This document shows positions 8,120-17,328 of a DNA stretch of 64,000 nt, piece after piece; position 1 is the first letter of the stretch; the number at the start of each line of letters is the position of its first letter. Both the position numbers and the translations under genes were made by a program. Origin of the DNA: Alkalimarinus coralli. Its GTDB lineage: Bacteria > Pseudomonadota > Gammaproteobacteria > Pseudomonadales > Oleiphilaceae. The notes beneath the pieces are model-generated. The model made no database searches. It was given only the letters and a program-made list of their open reading frames with translations, and was not told the origin of the DNA. The DNA lies in contig NZ_CP096016.1 of NCBI RefSeq assembly GCF_023650515.1, forward strand, positions 862,513 to 926,512. Reading direction: 5' to 3'.

Positions 8120-9244
8120 ATGACAGGTAAAAAACTGACAGGCGCTGGTCTAAGAGGCCAGAGTGCAGGCGAAACCAAACTGTGCACAGTGGGTAAATCA
8201 GGTTCTGGTTTAACGTACTGTGGTTACGACATCGCTGACTTAACAGAACACGCGACCTTCGAAGAGGTGGCATACCTGCTATTCAATGGTGAGCTGCCGA
8301 CCGTTGATCAGTTGGCCGCTTACAAAACTGAACTGAAGACAATGCGCGATTTACCGCAATCATTGAAAGAGGTTCTACAGCACATCCCGGCTGAAACTCA
8401 CCCAATGGATGTCATGCGTACAGGTTGTTCGTTTCTAGGTAACCTTGAACCCGAAGTTGATTTTTCGGAGCAAAACAGAGCGGCTAACCGTCTTTTAGCG
8501 GCGTTCCCGGCGATCATGTGTTACTGGTATCGATACAGCCACGACGGTGTTGAGATTGACTGTAACAGCGACGAAGATTCATTGGGCGGTCACTTCTTAA
8601 GGTTGCTTCATGGTAAGGCGCCATCTGAGCAGCATCGCCGTGTCATGGACGTATCGCTGATTCTTTATGCAGAACACGAGTTTAATGCTTCTACTTTTAC
8701 CGCTCGTGTCTGCGCCTCAACACTGTCAGACATGTTCTCATGCGTGACTGGCGCTATAGGTACGCTTCGTGGCCCTTTACATGGCGGTGCGAACGAAGCA
8801 GCAATGGATATGATTCAGAAGTTCAAGTCGCCCGCTGACGCCAAAGAGCAAATGGCTGGCATGTTAGCGCGCAAGGAAAAAATCATGGGATTCGGCCACG
8901 CTATTTATAGCGAGTCAGACCCACGTAACGTGATTATCAAAGCCTGGTCAGAAAAACTGGCGCAAGAGTTTGGTGATAGCTCGCTTTACGATATTTCGGT
9001 TGCCTGCGAAGAGTTTATGTGGGAGACCAAGAAGCTATTTTGTAACGCTGACTTTTTCCATGCATCGGCTTATCACTTTATGGGAATCCCCACTAAGTTG
9101 TTTACGCCTATCTTCGTATGCTCGCGTGTAACGGGGTGGTCTGCCCATGTTATGGAACAGCGCTCGAATAACCGGATTATTCGCCCAAGTGCCGACTATA
9201 TCGGGTCAGAGCCTAGAAAAGTGAAGCCTATTAGCGAACGATAA
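8120..9244 (+). CDS. prpC: 2-Methylcitrate synthase
   Basis: The product condenses propionyl-CoA with oxaloacetate to 2-methylcitrate, the entry step of the cycle. The 374-residue citrate-synthase fold carries PLHGGANEAAM (H221), GFGHAIY (H260) and CNADFFHA (D311), the three catalytic residues, plus HEFNASTF typical of short type-II citrate/methylcitrate synthases. Start ATG follows a good AAGGGGA site. Its place between prpB and acnD assigns it as PrpC rather than GltA. Confidence 0.95.
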   Translation: MTGKKLTGAGLRGQSAGETKLCTVGKSGSGLTYCGYDIADLTEHATFEEVAYLLFNGELPTVDQLAAYKTELKTMRDLPQSLKEVLQHIPAETHPMDVMRTGCSFLGNLEPEVDFSEQNRAANRLLAAFPAIMCYWYRYSHDGVEIDCNSDEDSLGGHFLRLLHGKAPSEQHRRVMDVSLILYAEHEFNASTFTARVCASTLSDMFSCVTGAIGTLRGPLHGGANEAAMDMIQKFKSPADAKEQMAGMLARKEKIMGFGHAIYSESDPRNVIIKAWSEKLAQEFGDSSLYDISVACEEFMWETKKLFCNADFFHASAYHFMGIPTKLFTPIFVCSRVTGWSAHVMEQRSNNRIIRPSADYIGSEPRKVKPISER

Positions 9245-9253
9245 GCATTAATC

Positions 9254-9394
9254 GAGAGTTTTGCACGACTACTGCGCTTACAAATACATCGTTAAAAAAT
9301 GGCTCAAAATGCTCATTTATTACATATAAACTGCGCTTTTTCGTCTTTTTTTGCCTTGTCTTTGATTCGCTCATAACATCGTGCAAAGCTCTCT
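9254..9394. mobile_element. 141-bp MITE-like element B, copy 1, between prpC and acnD
   Basis: The ends are inverted: GAGAGTTTTGCACGA on the left, and on the right the complement of AGAGAGCTTTGCACGA. The inside is non-coding (TACTGCGCTTACAAATAC ... GTCTTTGATTCGCTCATAAC). A close copy lies at 22452-22592 and a truncated left end at 25795. The element is flanked by the direct repeat TAATCGAGAGTTTTG at 9249-9263 and 9394-9408, which looks like a target duplication partly shared with the element end. It separates prpC and acnD inside the operon. Confidence 0.75.
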
Positions 9395-9417
9395 AATCGA
9401 GAGTTTTGGATTTAGTT

Positions 9418-12012
9418 ATGAATACAACATACCGCAAACCGTTGCCCGGTAGCGATTTAGATTTTTTTGATACCCGCGAAGCGGTTGAAGCGATCAAGCC
9501 TGGGTCATATGCAACGTTGCCTTATACATCACGTGTATTGGCAGAACAACTGGTTCGTCGATGCGAGCCAGAAGCGCTAACCGACTCTTTAACTCAAATA
9601 ATTGAGCGTAAACGTGATCTGGACTTTCCCTGGTATCCGGCACGGGTCGTGTGCCACGATATTTTGGGGCAGACTGCACTGGTTGATTTGGCAGGCTTAC
9701 GTGATGCGATTGCCGAGCAGGGAGGAGATCCATCAAAAGTAAACCCGGTAGTGCCAACCCAGTTGATTGTTGACCACTCTTTGGCCGTCGAACATGGAGG
9801 CTTTGAGGCTGACGCCTTTGAAAAGAACCGGGCCATTGAAGATCGCCGCAATGAAGATCGCTTTCATTTTATTGAGTGGACGAAAACAGCATTTGAGAAT
9901 GTTGATGTGATTCCTGCCGGTAACGGCATTATGCACCAGATCAACCTTGAGAAGATGTCCCCGGTGATTCAGGCGCGTGATGGCGTTGCATTCCCTGATA
10001 CCTGCGTTGGAACCGATAGTCATACCCCGCATGTTGATGCACTGGGGGTGATTGCGATTGGGGTCGGTGGTCTGGAGGCCGAAACGGTGATGTTAGGCCG
10101 TCCATCCATGATGCGCCTACCCGATATCATCGGGGTAAAACTGACCGGTAAGCGTCAACCGGGCATCACGGCTACTGATATTGTTTTAGCCATCACCGAG
10201 TTCTTGCGTAACGAGAAAGTTGTATCGTCTTATCTGGAGTTTTTTGGCGAAGGCGCGGCAGATCTCACATTGGGTGATCGTGCGACCATTTCCAATATGA
10301 CGCCAGAATTTGGTGCATCGGCCGGTATGTTCTATATCGATGAACAGACGATTGATTACCTGAAGCTGACCGGTCGCGACCCGGAGCAAGTTAAACTGGT
10401 AGAAACTTACGCTAAAGAAACAGGTCTTTGGGCGGATGACCTTAAAGAAGCGGAATATGAGCGAGTGCTTACATTTGACCTCTCAACAGTGTGCCGCAAT
10501 ATGGCCGGCCCTTCGAACCCTCATCGCCGTTTACCAACTACCGACCTTGAAGCAAGAGGGATAGCTGGAGAGTGGCAAGAGAAAGCAGGTGAAATGCCCG
10601 ATGGCGCGGTGATTATCGCTGCGATTACCAGCTGCACCAACACCAGTAACCCTCGCAATGTGGTTGCTGCTGGCTTGGTGGCGCGTAAAGCCAATGAGCT
10701 TGGGTTGATTCGAAAGCCTTGGGTGAAATCTTCTTTTGCACCGGGTTCAAAAGTGGCCAAGCTCTATCTGGAAGAGGCCGGGCTGCTGCCTGAAATGGAA
10801 AAACTGGGTTTTGGTATTGTGGCGTATGCCTGCACGACCTGTAACGGCATGAGTGGCGCGTTAGACCCTAAAATACAGCAAGAAATTATTGACCGTGATC
10901 TCTATGCCACGGCGGTACTTTCAGGCAACCGTAACTTTGATGGCCGCATCCACCCCTATGCGAAGCAGGCATTTTTGGCATCGCCACCGCTTGTGGTTGC
11001 GTATGCGATTGCGGGCACCATCCGCTTTGATATTGAAAAAGATGCGTTGGGAACCGATAAAGACGGCAACCCGATTACGTTAAAAGATATCTGGCCCAGT
11101 GATGATGAGATTGATGCAATTGTCGCCAAGTTTGTAAAACCTGAGCAGTTCAACCAAGTCTACATTCCGATGTTTGATATGGATAAGGTCGATAAGGCTG
11201 AAAGCCCTCTCTATGATTGGCGACCTCAGAGTACCTATATCCGCCGACCTCCTTACTGGGAAGGGGCGCTGGCTGGCGAACGCACCATGAAAGGTATGCG
11301 ACCATTGGCGGTATTGGGTGACAATATCACCACCGATCACCTTTCACCCTCTAACGCGATTATGCTTGAGAGTGCTGCGGGTGCTTACTTGCATAAAATG
11401 GGGCTGCCCGAAGAAGACTTTAACTCTTACGCGACACACCGGGGTGATCACCTGACGGCACAGCGCGCAACGTTTGCTAACCCCAAACTGTTGAACGAAA
11501 TGTGTCGTGATGAAAATGGCGAGATTAAGCAAGGCTCCTTGGCACGTATTGAGCCGGAAGGACAAGAAAGCCGCATGTGGGAGGCGATTGAAACCTATAT
11601 GGATCGTAAGCAGCCGCTCATTATTGTAGCGGGTGCCGATTATGGCCAGGGTTCGTCTCGTGATTGGGCTGCTAAAGGGGTTCGTTTAGCCGGTGTCGAA
11701 GCGATTGTCGCGGAAGGCTTTGAGCGTATTCACCGAACCAACCTTGTAGGTATGGGGGTTATGCCGCTTGAGTTTAAAGCAGGAGATAACCGCAACACCT
11801 ATGGCATAGATGGTACGGAAACATTTGATGTATTGGGTGAGCCAACGCCTCGTGCCACGCTGACATTAGTGATCAATCGTAAAAATGGTGAACGTGTAGA
11901 AGTGCCTGTAACATGCCGTCTTGATACTGCCGAAGAGGTATCGGTTTATCAGGCGGGTGGTGTGCTACAGCGATTTGCGCAGGACTTTTTAGAGTCGTCA
12001 GAGGCAAACTAA
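9418..12012 (+). CDS. acnD: Fe/S-dependent 2-methylcitrate dehydratase
   Basis: An aconitase-family protein of 864 residues that dehydrates 2-methylcitrate to a 2-methylaconitate isomer, which then needs PrpF. The [4Fe-4S] ligands are C406 in the SCTNTSNP motif and C472/C475 in CTTCNG. Other aconitase motifs are visible: GTDSHTPHVDALGV, and near the C-terminus LGDNITTDHLSP and DYGQGSSRDWAAKG. The ATG at 9418 (MNTTYRKPLPGSD) fits the family; the longer frame begins with TTG inside the flanking repeat of the mobile-looking element. That insertion lies immediately upstream and may have altered expression. The presence of acnD with prpF, and no prpD, places the pathway in the AcnD-PrpF variant. 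Confidence 0.95.
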   Translation: MNTTYRKPLPGSDLDFFDTREAVEAIKPGSYATLPYTSRVLAEQLVRRCEPEALTDSLTQIIERKRDLDFPWYPARVVCHDILGQTALVDLAGLRDAIAEQGGDPSKVNPVVPTQLIVDHSLAVEHGGFEADAFEKNRAIEDRRNEDRFHFIEWTKTAFENVDVIPAGNGIMHQINLEKMSPVIQARDGVAFPDTCVGTDSHTPHVDALGVIAIGVGGLEAETVMLGRPSMMRLPDIIGVKLTGKRQPGITATDIVLAITEFLRNEKVVSSYLEFFGEGAADLTLGDRATISNMTPEFGASAGMFYIDEQTIDYLKLTGRDPEQVKLVETYAKETGLWADDLKEAEYERVLTFDLSTVCRNMAGPSNPHRRLPTTDLEARGIAGEWQEKAGEMPDGAVIIAAITSCTNTSNPRNVVAAGLVARKANELGLIRKPWVKSSFAPGSKVAKLYLEEAGLLPEMEKLGFGIVAYACTTCNGMSGALDPKIQQEIIDRDLYATAVLSGNRNFDGRIHPYAKQAFLASPPLVVAYAIAGTIRFDIEKDALGTDKDGNPITLKDIWPSDDEIDAIVAKFVKPEQFNQVYIPMFDMDKVDKAESPLYDWRPQSTYIRRPPYWEGALAGERTMKGMRPLAVLGDNITTDHLSPSNAIMLESAAGAYLHKMGLPEEDFNSYATHRGDHLTAQRATFANPKLLNEMCRDENGEIKQGSLARIEPEGQESRMWEAIETYMDRKQPLIIVAGADYGQGSSRDWAAKGVRLAGVEAIVAEGFERIHRTNLVGMGVMPLEFKAGDNRNTYGIDGTETFDVLGEPTPRATLTLVINRKNGERVEVPVTCRLDTAEEVSVYQAGGVLQRFAQDFLESSEAN

Positions 12013-12052
12013 CACGTACTAAGAGGGGGCTGCTTGTCATCAATACCGACAA

Positions 12053-12080
12053 GTGGATCCCCGCATTTGCGAGGATGACA
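12053..12080 (-). repeat. REP-like palindromic repeat, inverted copy
   Basis: On the minus strand it reads GTCATCCTCGC ... GCGGGGATCCAC, a variant of the common REP-like GTCATTCCCGCG-N-GCGGGAATCCA family. It pairs head-to-head with the copy at 12102-12128 in the acnD-prpF gap. Confidence 0.8.
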
Positions 12081-12101
12081 AATTTTCCGTTTTACTTTCC
12101 T

Positions 12102-12128
12102 CGTCATTCCCGCGCAGGCGGGAATCCA
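12102..12128 (+). repeat. REP-like palindromic repeat, direct copy
   Basis: CGTCATTCCCGCG, two to three bases, CGGGAATCCAT. The two copies together could form a large stem-loop between acnD and prpF that stabilises or attenuates the mRNA; the effect is inference. Confidence 0.85.
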
Positions 12129-12165
12129 TTATTTTTCACTCCTCTCTTCTTCATAGGGTAACACT

Positions 12166-13344
12166 ATGTCCAATGTTCCTCAGGTTAAAATTCCCGCCAC
12201 CTATATCCGGGGTGGCACGAGTAAAGGTGTATTTTTCAGGCAACAAGACCTGCCTGCGTCGGCTCAGGTTCCTGGTCCGTCGAGAGATGCATTGTTGTTG
12301 AGAGTGATTGGCAGCCCAGACCCTTATGGTAAGCAGACCGATGGGATGGGGGGCGCAACTTCAAGTACGAGCAAAACGGTTATTCTGGCGAAAAGCAGTC
12401 AACCTGATCATGATGTTGACTATTTATTCGGCCAGGTATCGATTGATAAACCGTTTGTTGACTGGAGTGGTAACTGCGGAAATTTGTCAGCGGCCGTTGG
12501 CTCGTTTGCAGTAAGTGGTGGTTTGGTTGATGAAAGCCGAATCCCCCGGAACGGCGTTGCCATAGTCCGAATATGGCAAGCCAACATTGGTAAAACCATC
12601 ATTGCTCATGTGCCGATGACCGACGGAGAGGTTCAGGAAACCGGCGATTTTGAGCTTGATGGTGTGACATTCCCCGCCGCAGAAGTTCAGGTTGAGTTTC
12701 TTGACCCGGCAGACGGGGAGGGGGCAATGTTTCCAACAGGTAACCTTGTTGATGATCTCGAAGTCCCGGGAGTGGGAACTCTAAAGGCGACGATGATTAA
12801 TGCAGGAATCCCCACGATATTCGTGAATGCCGAGGATATTGGTTATACCGGCACAGAGCTGCAGGATGCGATTAACGGCGACGAGCAGGCACTGGCCAAG
12901 TTTGAAACTATTCGCGCTCATGGGGCTGTTCGTATGGGGTTGATTGATCATATCGATGATGCTGCAACACGTCAGCATACGCCTAAAGTGGCGTTTGTTT
13001 CGCCACCGGCAGAATATGTGTCATCCAGTGGCAAGCAAGTCAGTGTTAAAGATGTTGACCTGCTGGTACGGGCGCTCTCGATGGGCAAGCTTCATCATGC
13101 CATGATGGGAACCGCTGCCGTGGCTATCGGCACTGCTGCGGCTATACCCGGCACTTTGGTTAATCTCGCTGCGGGCGGTGGTGGACGCACTGCCGTGCGT
13201 TTTGGCCACCCATCCGGCACCTTGCGTGTGGGCGCTGAAGCGGTTGAGCAAAACGGCGAGTGGAGTGTGACCAAAGCCGTTATGAGCAGAAGTGCCCGAG
13301 TATTGATGGAAGGCTGGGTGCGTGTGCCGGGCGATTCGTTTTAA
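12166..13344 (+). CDS. prpF: 2-Methylaconitate cis-trans isomerase
   Basis: The 392-residue protein has the PrpF/DapF-like diaminopimelate-epimerase fold. Motifs: YIRGGTSKGVFF near the N-terminus, DGMGGATSSTSK at about 60, SGNCGNLSAAVG with the catalytic-type cysteine at about 107, and GGGGRTAVRFGHPSGTLRVGA near 345. PrpF isomerises the product of AcnD to cis-2-methylaconitate so that the cycle can proceed. It is the last gene of the prp cluster, 153 bp after acnD, with two REP-like repeats between them. Confidence 0.93.
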   Translation: MSNVPQVKIPATYIRGGTSKGVFFRQQDLPASAQVPGPSRDALLLRVIGSPDPYGKQTDGMGGATSSTSKTVILAKSSQPDHDVDYLFGQVSIDKPFVDWSGNCGNLSAAVGSFAVSGGLVDESRIPRNGVAIVRIWQANIGKTIIAHVPMTDGEVQETGDFELDGVTFPAAEVQVEFLDPADGEGAMFPTGNLVDDLEVPGVGTLKATMINAGIPTIFVNAEDIGYTGTELQDAINGDEQALAKFETIRAHGAVRMGLIDHIDDAATRQHTPKVAFVSPPAEYVSSSGKQVSVKDVDLLVRALSMGKLHHAMMGTAAVAIGTAAAIPGTLVNLAAGGGGRTAVRFGHPSGTLRVGAEAVEQNGEWSVTKAVMSRSARVLMEGWVRVPGDSF

Positions 13345-13919
13345 TTAAAAATTATGGCCTCCAAGCATCCCAAATTGGCTGTGACAAGCCGTTTGAGATG
13401 CTTGGGGTATATGTTAGGTTGCGTTCAGGCTTAGTTCTTTGGGCTCAGTTGTCCAGCTCAGGCTATTTTAAAATAGCCAATGGTTTGATGTAACTTCTGA
13501 GCGATGCTGGCTAACTGCTCGCTACTAGAAGAGGACTCATTTGCCGCGCCTACATTATTGCCTGTCATTTCACTGATTCTGGTGCCATTCTGGTTCACCT
13601 CTTCTGTGACCGCGCTTTGTTCTTCAGATGCGCTAGTTATTTTTGAATATCTGGATCACTCTCTATTTGTACAGTTTCAAGTCGTCGTGTTGCGCCAGCC
13701 AGTTGACTATTGATTTTGTCATCCAATGAATTAAAAAATTCTATCTCGCTGTCTATTTTTGCAATTTAATGGCTGATGACACGAGTGTGAACAGGGCTGC
13801 GTTCCTGCATCGTGTTTATCAGCCTCACCTCATATAAATATTGCGCATGGCTTTTTTAGGGTATATAAAACGTCTTATCAGTGTGCCACGTCTCGCGTCT
13901 TTTACTAAGGAACCGCTCA
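13345..13919. other. Gene-poor gap after prpF
   Basis: Apart from the MCP remnant (13458-13655, minus strand) this 575-base stretch holds no supported gene. It is probably a scar left by decay of a chemoreceptor gene. Confidence 0.5.
13458..13655 (-). pseudogene. C-terminal remnant of a methyl-accepting chemotaxis protein
   Basis: On the minus strand one frame reads KITSASEEQSAVTEEVNQN, continues through SEMTGNNVGAANESSSSSEQL and ends AQKLHQTIGYFKIA-stop. This is the end of an MCP signalling domain, including the methylation-helix region. The frame is closed by a stop at 13656-13658 and has no start codon; the rest of the receptor is absent. A further open stretch in another frame (13656-13765, ending LETVQIESDPDIQK) may be more debris of the same gene but is not recognised. 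The plus-strand frames here are shadows. Confidence 0.8.
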
Positions 13920-15467
13920 ATGACCGACGATATATTGATTGATGATCCTGAACACAAGCTCAATCTTCGACATCTGAAAATCGATGATTTTCCAGACTTA
14001 AAAAAATTAATGGATAGAGTTTATCCGGGGTTGGGTGGCTGCTGGCCAGAGAAGATTGTTCGCTCGCAGTTAAACGTATTTCCTGATGGGCAGATATGTA
14101 TCGAAGATCATGGTGTGGTGGTGGCGGCTGCTTTTACCGTGATTGTTGATTATGACAAGTTCGGTGACCAGCACACCTATGATGAAATAACCGGTAACGC
14201 TTACCTAACGACTCACGACCCAAAAGGTGACGTGTTATATGGTGTCGATATTTTTGTATCACCTGACTATCGCGGAATGCGTCTGGGGCGAAGGCTCTAT
14301 GAAGCACGTAAAGAGCTGTGTCAGAACTTAAACCTGAAAGCGATTATCGCGGGTGGTCGAATCCCCAATTACAAAGACTATGCAAACACCTTAACCCCTC
14401 AAGCGTATATTGAGCAGGTTAAACGAAAAGATATATACGATCCGATTCTTACCTTTCAGCTATCAAACGATTTTGACGTAAAACGAGTACTTAAGAACTA
14501 CTTGCCTGAAGATAAAGAATCACATGGCTATGCAACATTATTGGAATGGACCAACCTCTATTACGACCCTGAAAAATCAGCGCTGATTGGTGCCACACCA
14601 ACCACTGCGCGTATTGGTTGCATCCAGTGGCAGATGCGGCCATTTAGCTCTGTTGAAGATCTTATTCAGCAGGTCGAGTTTTTTATCGATGCATTGTCTG
14701 ATTATCAGTGCGATATGGCGCTATTTCCAGAGTTTTTTAACGCGCCATTAATGGGAATAGAAAACCACCAAAGCTCAATAGATTCTATTAAAGCTTTGGC
14801 GGAGTATAGTGTTGAAATTGTAGAGGCCATTTCAAGATTAGCAGTCTCATACAATATTAACGTCATTGCGGGCTCCATTCCTATTATCGAAGATGGCGAA
14901 CTGTTAAACATTGCCTACTTATGCCGCCGTGACGGAACGGTAGATTCTCAATATAAGATTCACCCGACACCTCATGAAAAGCGCGCCTGGATTATGCAAG
15001 GCGGCAACGACCTCAAGGTGTTCGATACCGACTTCGGTAAAATCGGGATTTTGATCTGCTACGATGTTGAGTTTCCTGAGTTGGCGCGTCTTCAATCTGA
15101 GCAGGGAATGCAGATACTCTTTGTGCCGTTCTGGACGGATACCAAAAACGGTTACCTTCGAGTCCGTTGTTGTGCTCAGGCGCGGGCCATCGAGAATGAG
15201 TGCTATGTTGCTATCGCCGGAAGCGTAGGCAACCTACCCAAAGTGGATGGGGCAGATATCCAGTACGCTCAATCTGCGGTATTTTCTCCTTCGGACTTTT
15301 CGTTTCCGCACGATGCCATCATGGCAGAGACAACGCCTAATACAGAAATGACGCTGATTGTAGATTTAGATCTTGAGAAGTTGAATAAGCTGCAAAATGA
15401 GGGCTCTGTAAGGAACTTTCTGGATCGTCGGCGGGACCTATACAAAATTGAATGGCTAAGAAAGTAA
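13920..15467 (+). CDS. GNAT acetyltransferase / carbon-nitrogen hydrolase fusion
   Basis: A 515-residue two-domain protein. Residues about 10-215 form a GNAT N-acetyltransferase (VSPDYRGMRLGRRLYEARKEL is the acetyl-CoA loop). Residues about 225-510 form a nitrilase-superfamily amidohydrolase with the complete triad: E271 in ALFPEFF, K346 in SQYKIHP and C380 in GILICYDVEFPE. The ATG at 13920 follows AAGGA; the longer frame from 13881 starts with GTG. Fusion suggests that acylation and deacylation or amide hydrolysis act on one substrate, which is unknown. It follows the prp cluster but is separated by 575 bp and is likely independent. Confidence 0.88.
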   Translation: MTDDILIDDPEHKLNLRHLKIDDFPDLKKLMDRVYPGLGGCWPEKIVRSQLNVFPDGQICIEDHGVVVAAAFTVIVDYDKFGDQHTYDEITGNAYLTTHDPKGDVLYGVDIFVSPDYRGMRLGRRLYEARKELCQNLNLKAIIAGGRIPNYKDYANTLTPQAYIEQVKRKDIYDPILTFQLSNDFDVKRVLKNYLPEDKESHGYATLLEWTNLYYDPEKSALIGATPTTARIGCIQWQMRPFSSVEDLIQQVEFFIDALSDYQCDMALFPEFFNAPLMGIENHQSSIDSIKALAEYSVEIVEAISRLAVSYNINVIAGSIPIIEDGELLNIAYLCRRDGTVDSQYKIHPTPHEKRAWIMQGGNDLKVFDTDFGKIGILICYDVEFPELARLQSEQGMQILFVPFWTDTKNGYLRVRCCAQARAIENECYVAIAGSVGNLPKVDGADIQYAQSAVFSPSDFSFPHDAIMAETTPNTEMTLIVDLDLEKLNKLQNEGSVRNFLDRRRDLYKIEWLRK

Positions 15468-15482
15468 GGGGAGCGGTGCCCG

Positions 15483-16607
15483 TTATTGGGGCACCAAACG
15501 CATGATCTTACCGCTATCGGTTGAGAAGTAAATCCAACCTTCGGGGCTTTGGGCTAGTGCTCTGATACGTTCGTTTAAATCACTCAGCAGCCGTTCTTCA
15601 GCGACCGCCTGACCTGCACGGTTTAGTTTGACCCTATTCAAGTGTTGCAGCTTCAGTGCGCCTGAGAACAAGTCACCCCGCCAGCCGGGAAAGGCGGTAC
15701 CGGTATATAAGAGTAAACTGCCAGGCGCAATTGAGGGGATGTAATATTTGACGGGTTGCTCCATCCCCTCTTTTGAGGTCGCTTCGCCAACATCGAATGG
15801 CCCCCAGTACTCCTTGCCATAAGAGATAACCGGCCAGCCATAGTTTTTTCCTGCCTGAATCAGATTAATTTCGTCTCCGCCTCTCGGCCCGTGCTCAATT
15901 AACCAAAGGCGTTTTTTTTCAGCGTCATAAACGAGCCCCTGTGGGTTTCTGTGACCATAGCTCCATATCTCGGGCAGGGCATCATTGCGTCCAACAAAGG
16001 GGTTGTCGTTAGGCACGCTGCCATCTTCATTCAGCCTTAGAACACTACCAGAATGAGTCAATAAGTTTTGTCCATTAGGGCGTTCACCTCGATCACCCAC
16101 GGTAAAAAAAAGATGACCTTGGTGATCGAACGCAATACGACTGCCAAAGTGACGGGTCGTGTCGGTGGCGGACTTTGTTATCAGCAAGTCCTTCCACGCT
16201 ACTAACGAACCCTTGTTATATTTGGCCCGGGCGAGGGTTGTCATGCCTTGTTTGTTGACAGGTTTACTATACGTGAAGTAGATCCAGTCTCCGCTGCTGT
16301 AACCAGGGGGAAGCGCGATATCCAGCAACCCGCCTTGGCCTTCTGCAAATACGGCTGGAATACCGGCGATATTTTGAAGTTCTCCTGAAACGGTATTTAG
16401 CCTTTTTAGCCTGCCGTTGCGTTCAGTAATGAGCATGTGTTGATGATCAATAAACACCATACCCCATGGAATAGATAACCCTTTAGCGACAGCCTCTACT
16501 CGATAACGCTCCTCGCTAGCATTGTTTGCCGCGAGTGCTTTGTTAAACGTATTGAGTGAGCAAATAAGCAACAAACACAATAAACAATAGCCCGCATACT
16601 TTGTCAT
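15483..16607 (-). CDS. PQQ-dependent aldose sugar dehydrogenase, periplasmic
   Basis: The 374-residue protein has a signal peptide (LLCLLLICSLNTFNKALA, about 9-26) and a six-bladed beta-propeller of the soluble glucose/sorbosone dehydrogenase family (YliI/Asd). Landmarks: GLSIPWGMVFIDHQHMLITER, GHRNPQGLVYDAEKKRLWLIEHGPRGGDEIN (PQQ/Ca-site region) and GKNYGWPVISYGKEY. Members oxidise aldoses in the periplasm using PQQ. No PQQ synthesis genes are in the window. It is convergent with the GNAT-nitrilase gene, with only 15 bp between stops. Confidence 0.88.
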   Translation of the reverse strand: MTKYAGYCLLCLLLICSLNTFNKALAANNASEERYRVEAVAKGLSIPWGMVFIDHQHMLITERNGRLKRLNTVSGELQNIAGIPAVFAEGQGGLLDIALPPGYSSGDWIYFTYSKPVNKQGMTTLARAKYNKGSLVAWKDLLITKSATDTTRHFGSRIAFDHQGHLFFTVGDRGERPNGQNLLTHSGSVLRLNEDGSVPNDNPFVGRNDALPEIWSYGHRNPQGLVYDAEKKRLWLIEHGPRGGDEINLIQAGKNYGWPVISYGKEYWGPFDVGEATSKEGMEQPVKYYIPSIAPGSLLLYTGTAFPGWRGDLFSGALKLQHLNRVKLNRAGQAVAEERLLSDLNERIRALAQSPEGWIYFSTDSGKIMRLVPQ

Positions 16608-16824
16608 ATTGATACTCTCTAAAGAGGCTTGGTTCAGTGGTAAATACTCAGAATGTAGTAAAAGTATAGGGCATCCCTTTGTGCTTCACTAGTCGTTTGC
16701 TTAAGGTCAGCGTCACAAGTCGAGCACCGCTGAGCTGGGCGGTGACCCGGTAGGCTTGGACGTAAGTGGTTATTGCGACTATCTTCTATTATGTGTCATT
16801 AAACGGTGAAAAAGGAGGTGTTAA

Positions 16825-17139
16825 ATGGACGTTAGATATTACATATATGAAGATATTGATTTTGATGTAGGCCCAGGTGAAACATTCGACTACCGGGCAA
16901 ATTGTCGAAACCCTGGAGAAGTGCCTATTGGTGGTGGGGCTCAGATAATTGTCGCAAATGACGATGATAGCTATAAAAAAGGGCTGGTGCTCTGTGAGAG
17001 TTATCCATATTTGCTAAGTGGAAGCGAGGGATGGGTTATAAGATACCAAAACGTTTCACAGTCCAACGTGTGCGGTATGTTCAGGGTGTATCTTGTCTGC
17101 CAGACTGGTGCGACTTATCAGTCTGATATCGTGGGGTAG
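16825..17139 (+). CDS. Small protein with a GGG/GW/VYLVC-type domain
   Basis: A 104-residue protein preceded by a very strong ribosome-binding site (AAAGGAGGTG). The pattern RANCRNPGEVPIGGGAQII, then SYPYLLSGSEGWVIRYQN, then FRVYLVC matches a domain I recognise from many secreted or phage-associated proteins (Cys-Pro-x-Gly ... GGGA ... GW ... VYAVC), where the two cysteines probably pair. Here it stands alone and has no signal peptide. Function is unknown. Confidence 0.6.
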   Translation: MDVRYYIYEDIDFDVGPGETFDYRANCRNPGEVPIGGGAQIIVANDDDSYKKGLVLCESYPYLLSGSEGWVIRYQNVSQSNVCGMFRVYLVCQTGATYQSDIVG

Positions 17140-17328
17140 CTACAGCGTATACAAAAAAAGGGGGCTCTATAACAACGGTTCTAATGGCTTGACGGCCTCT
17201 TTTGGAATCTGGATAAGGTCCTTCAAGGGCACTATCCAGGTTCCATACCGGTGAATAAGTTAAGCGAGTAGCGTGTTGGTCTGATTAGCTACTTAGTCGG
17301 CTTAACAGGGTTCGTTGCATTTATGGTT

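Noticed and set aside
9494-11565. Several minus-strand frames inside acnD
   Set aside because: They are shadows of a strongly conserved aconitase-family gene; none has a plausible start or domain.
13504-13713. 69-codon plus-strand frame after prpF
   Set aside because: It is the antisense of the MCP remnant.
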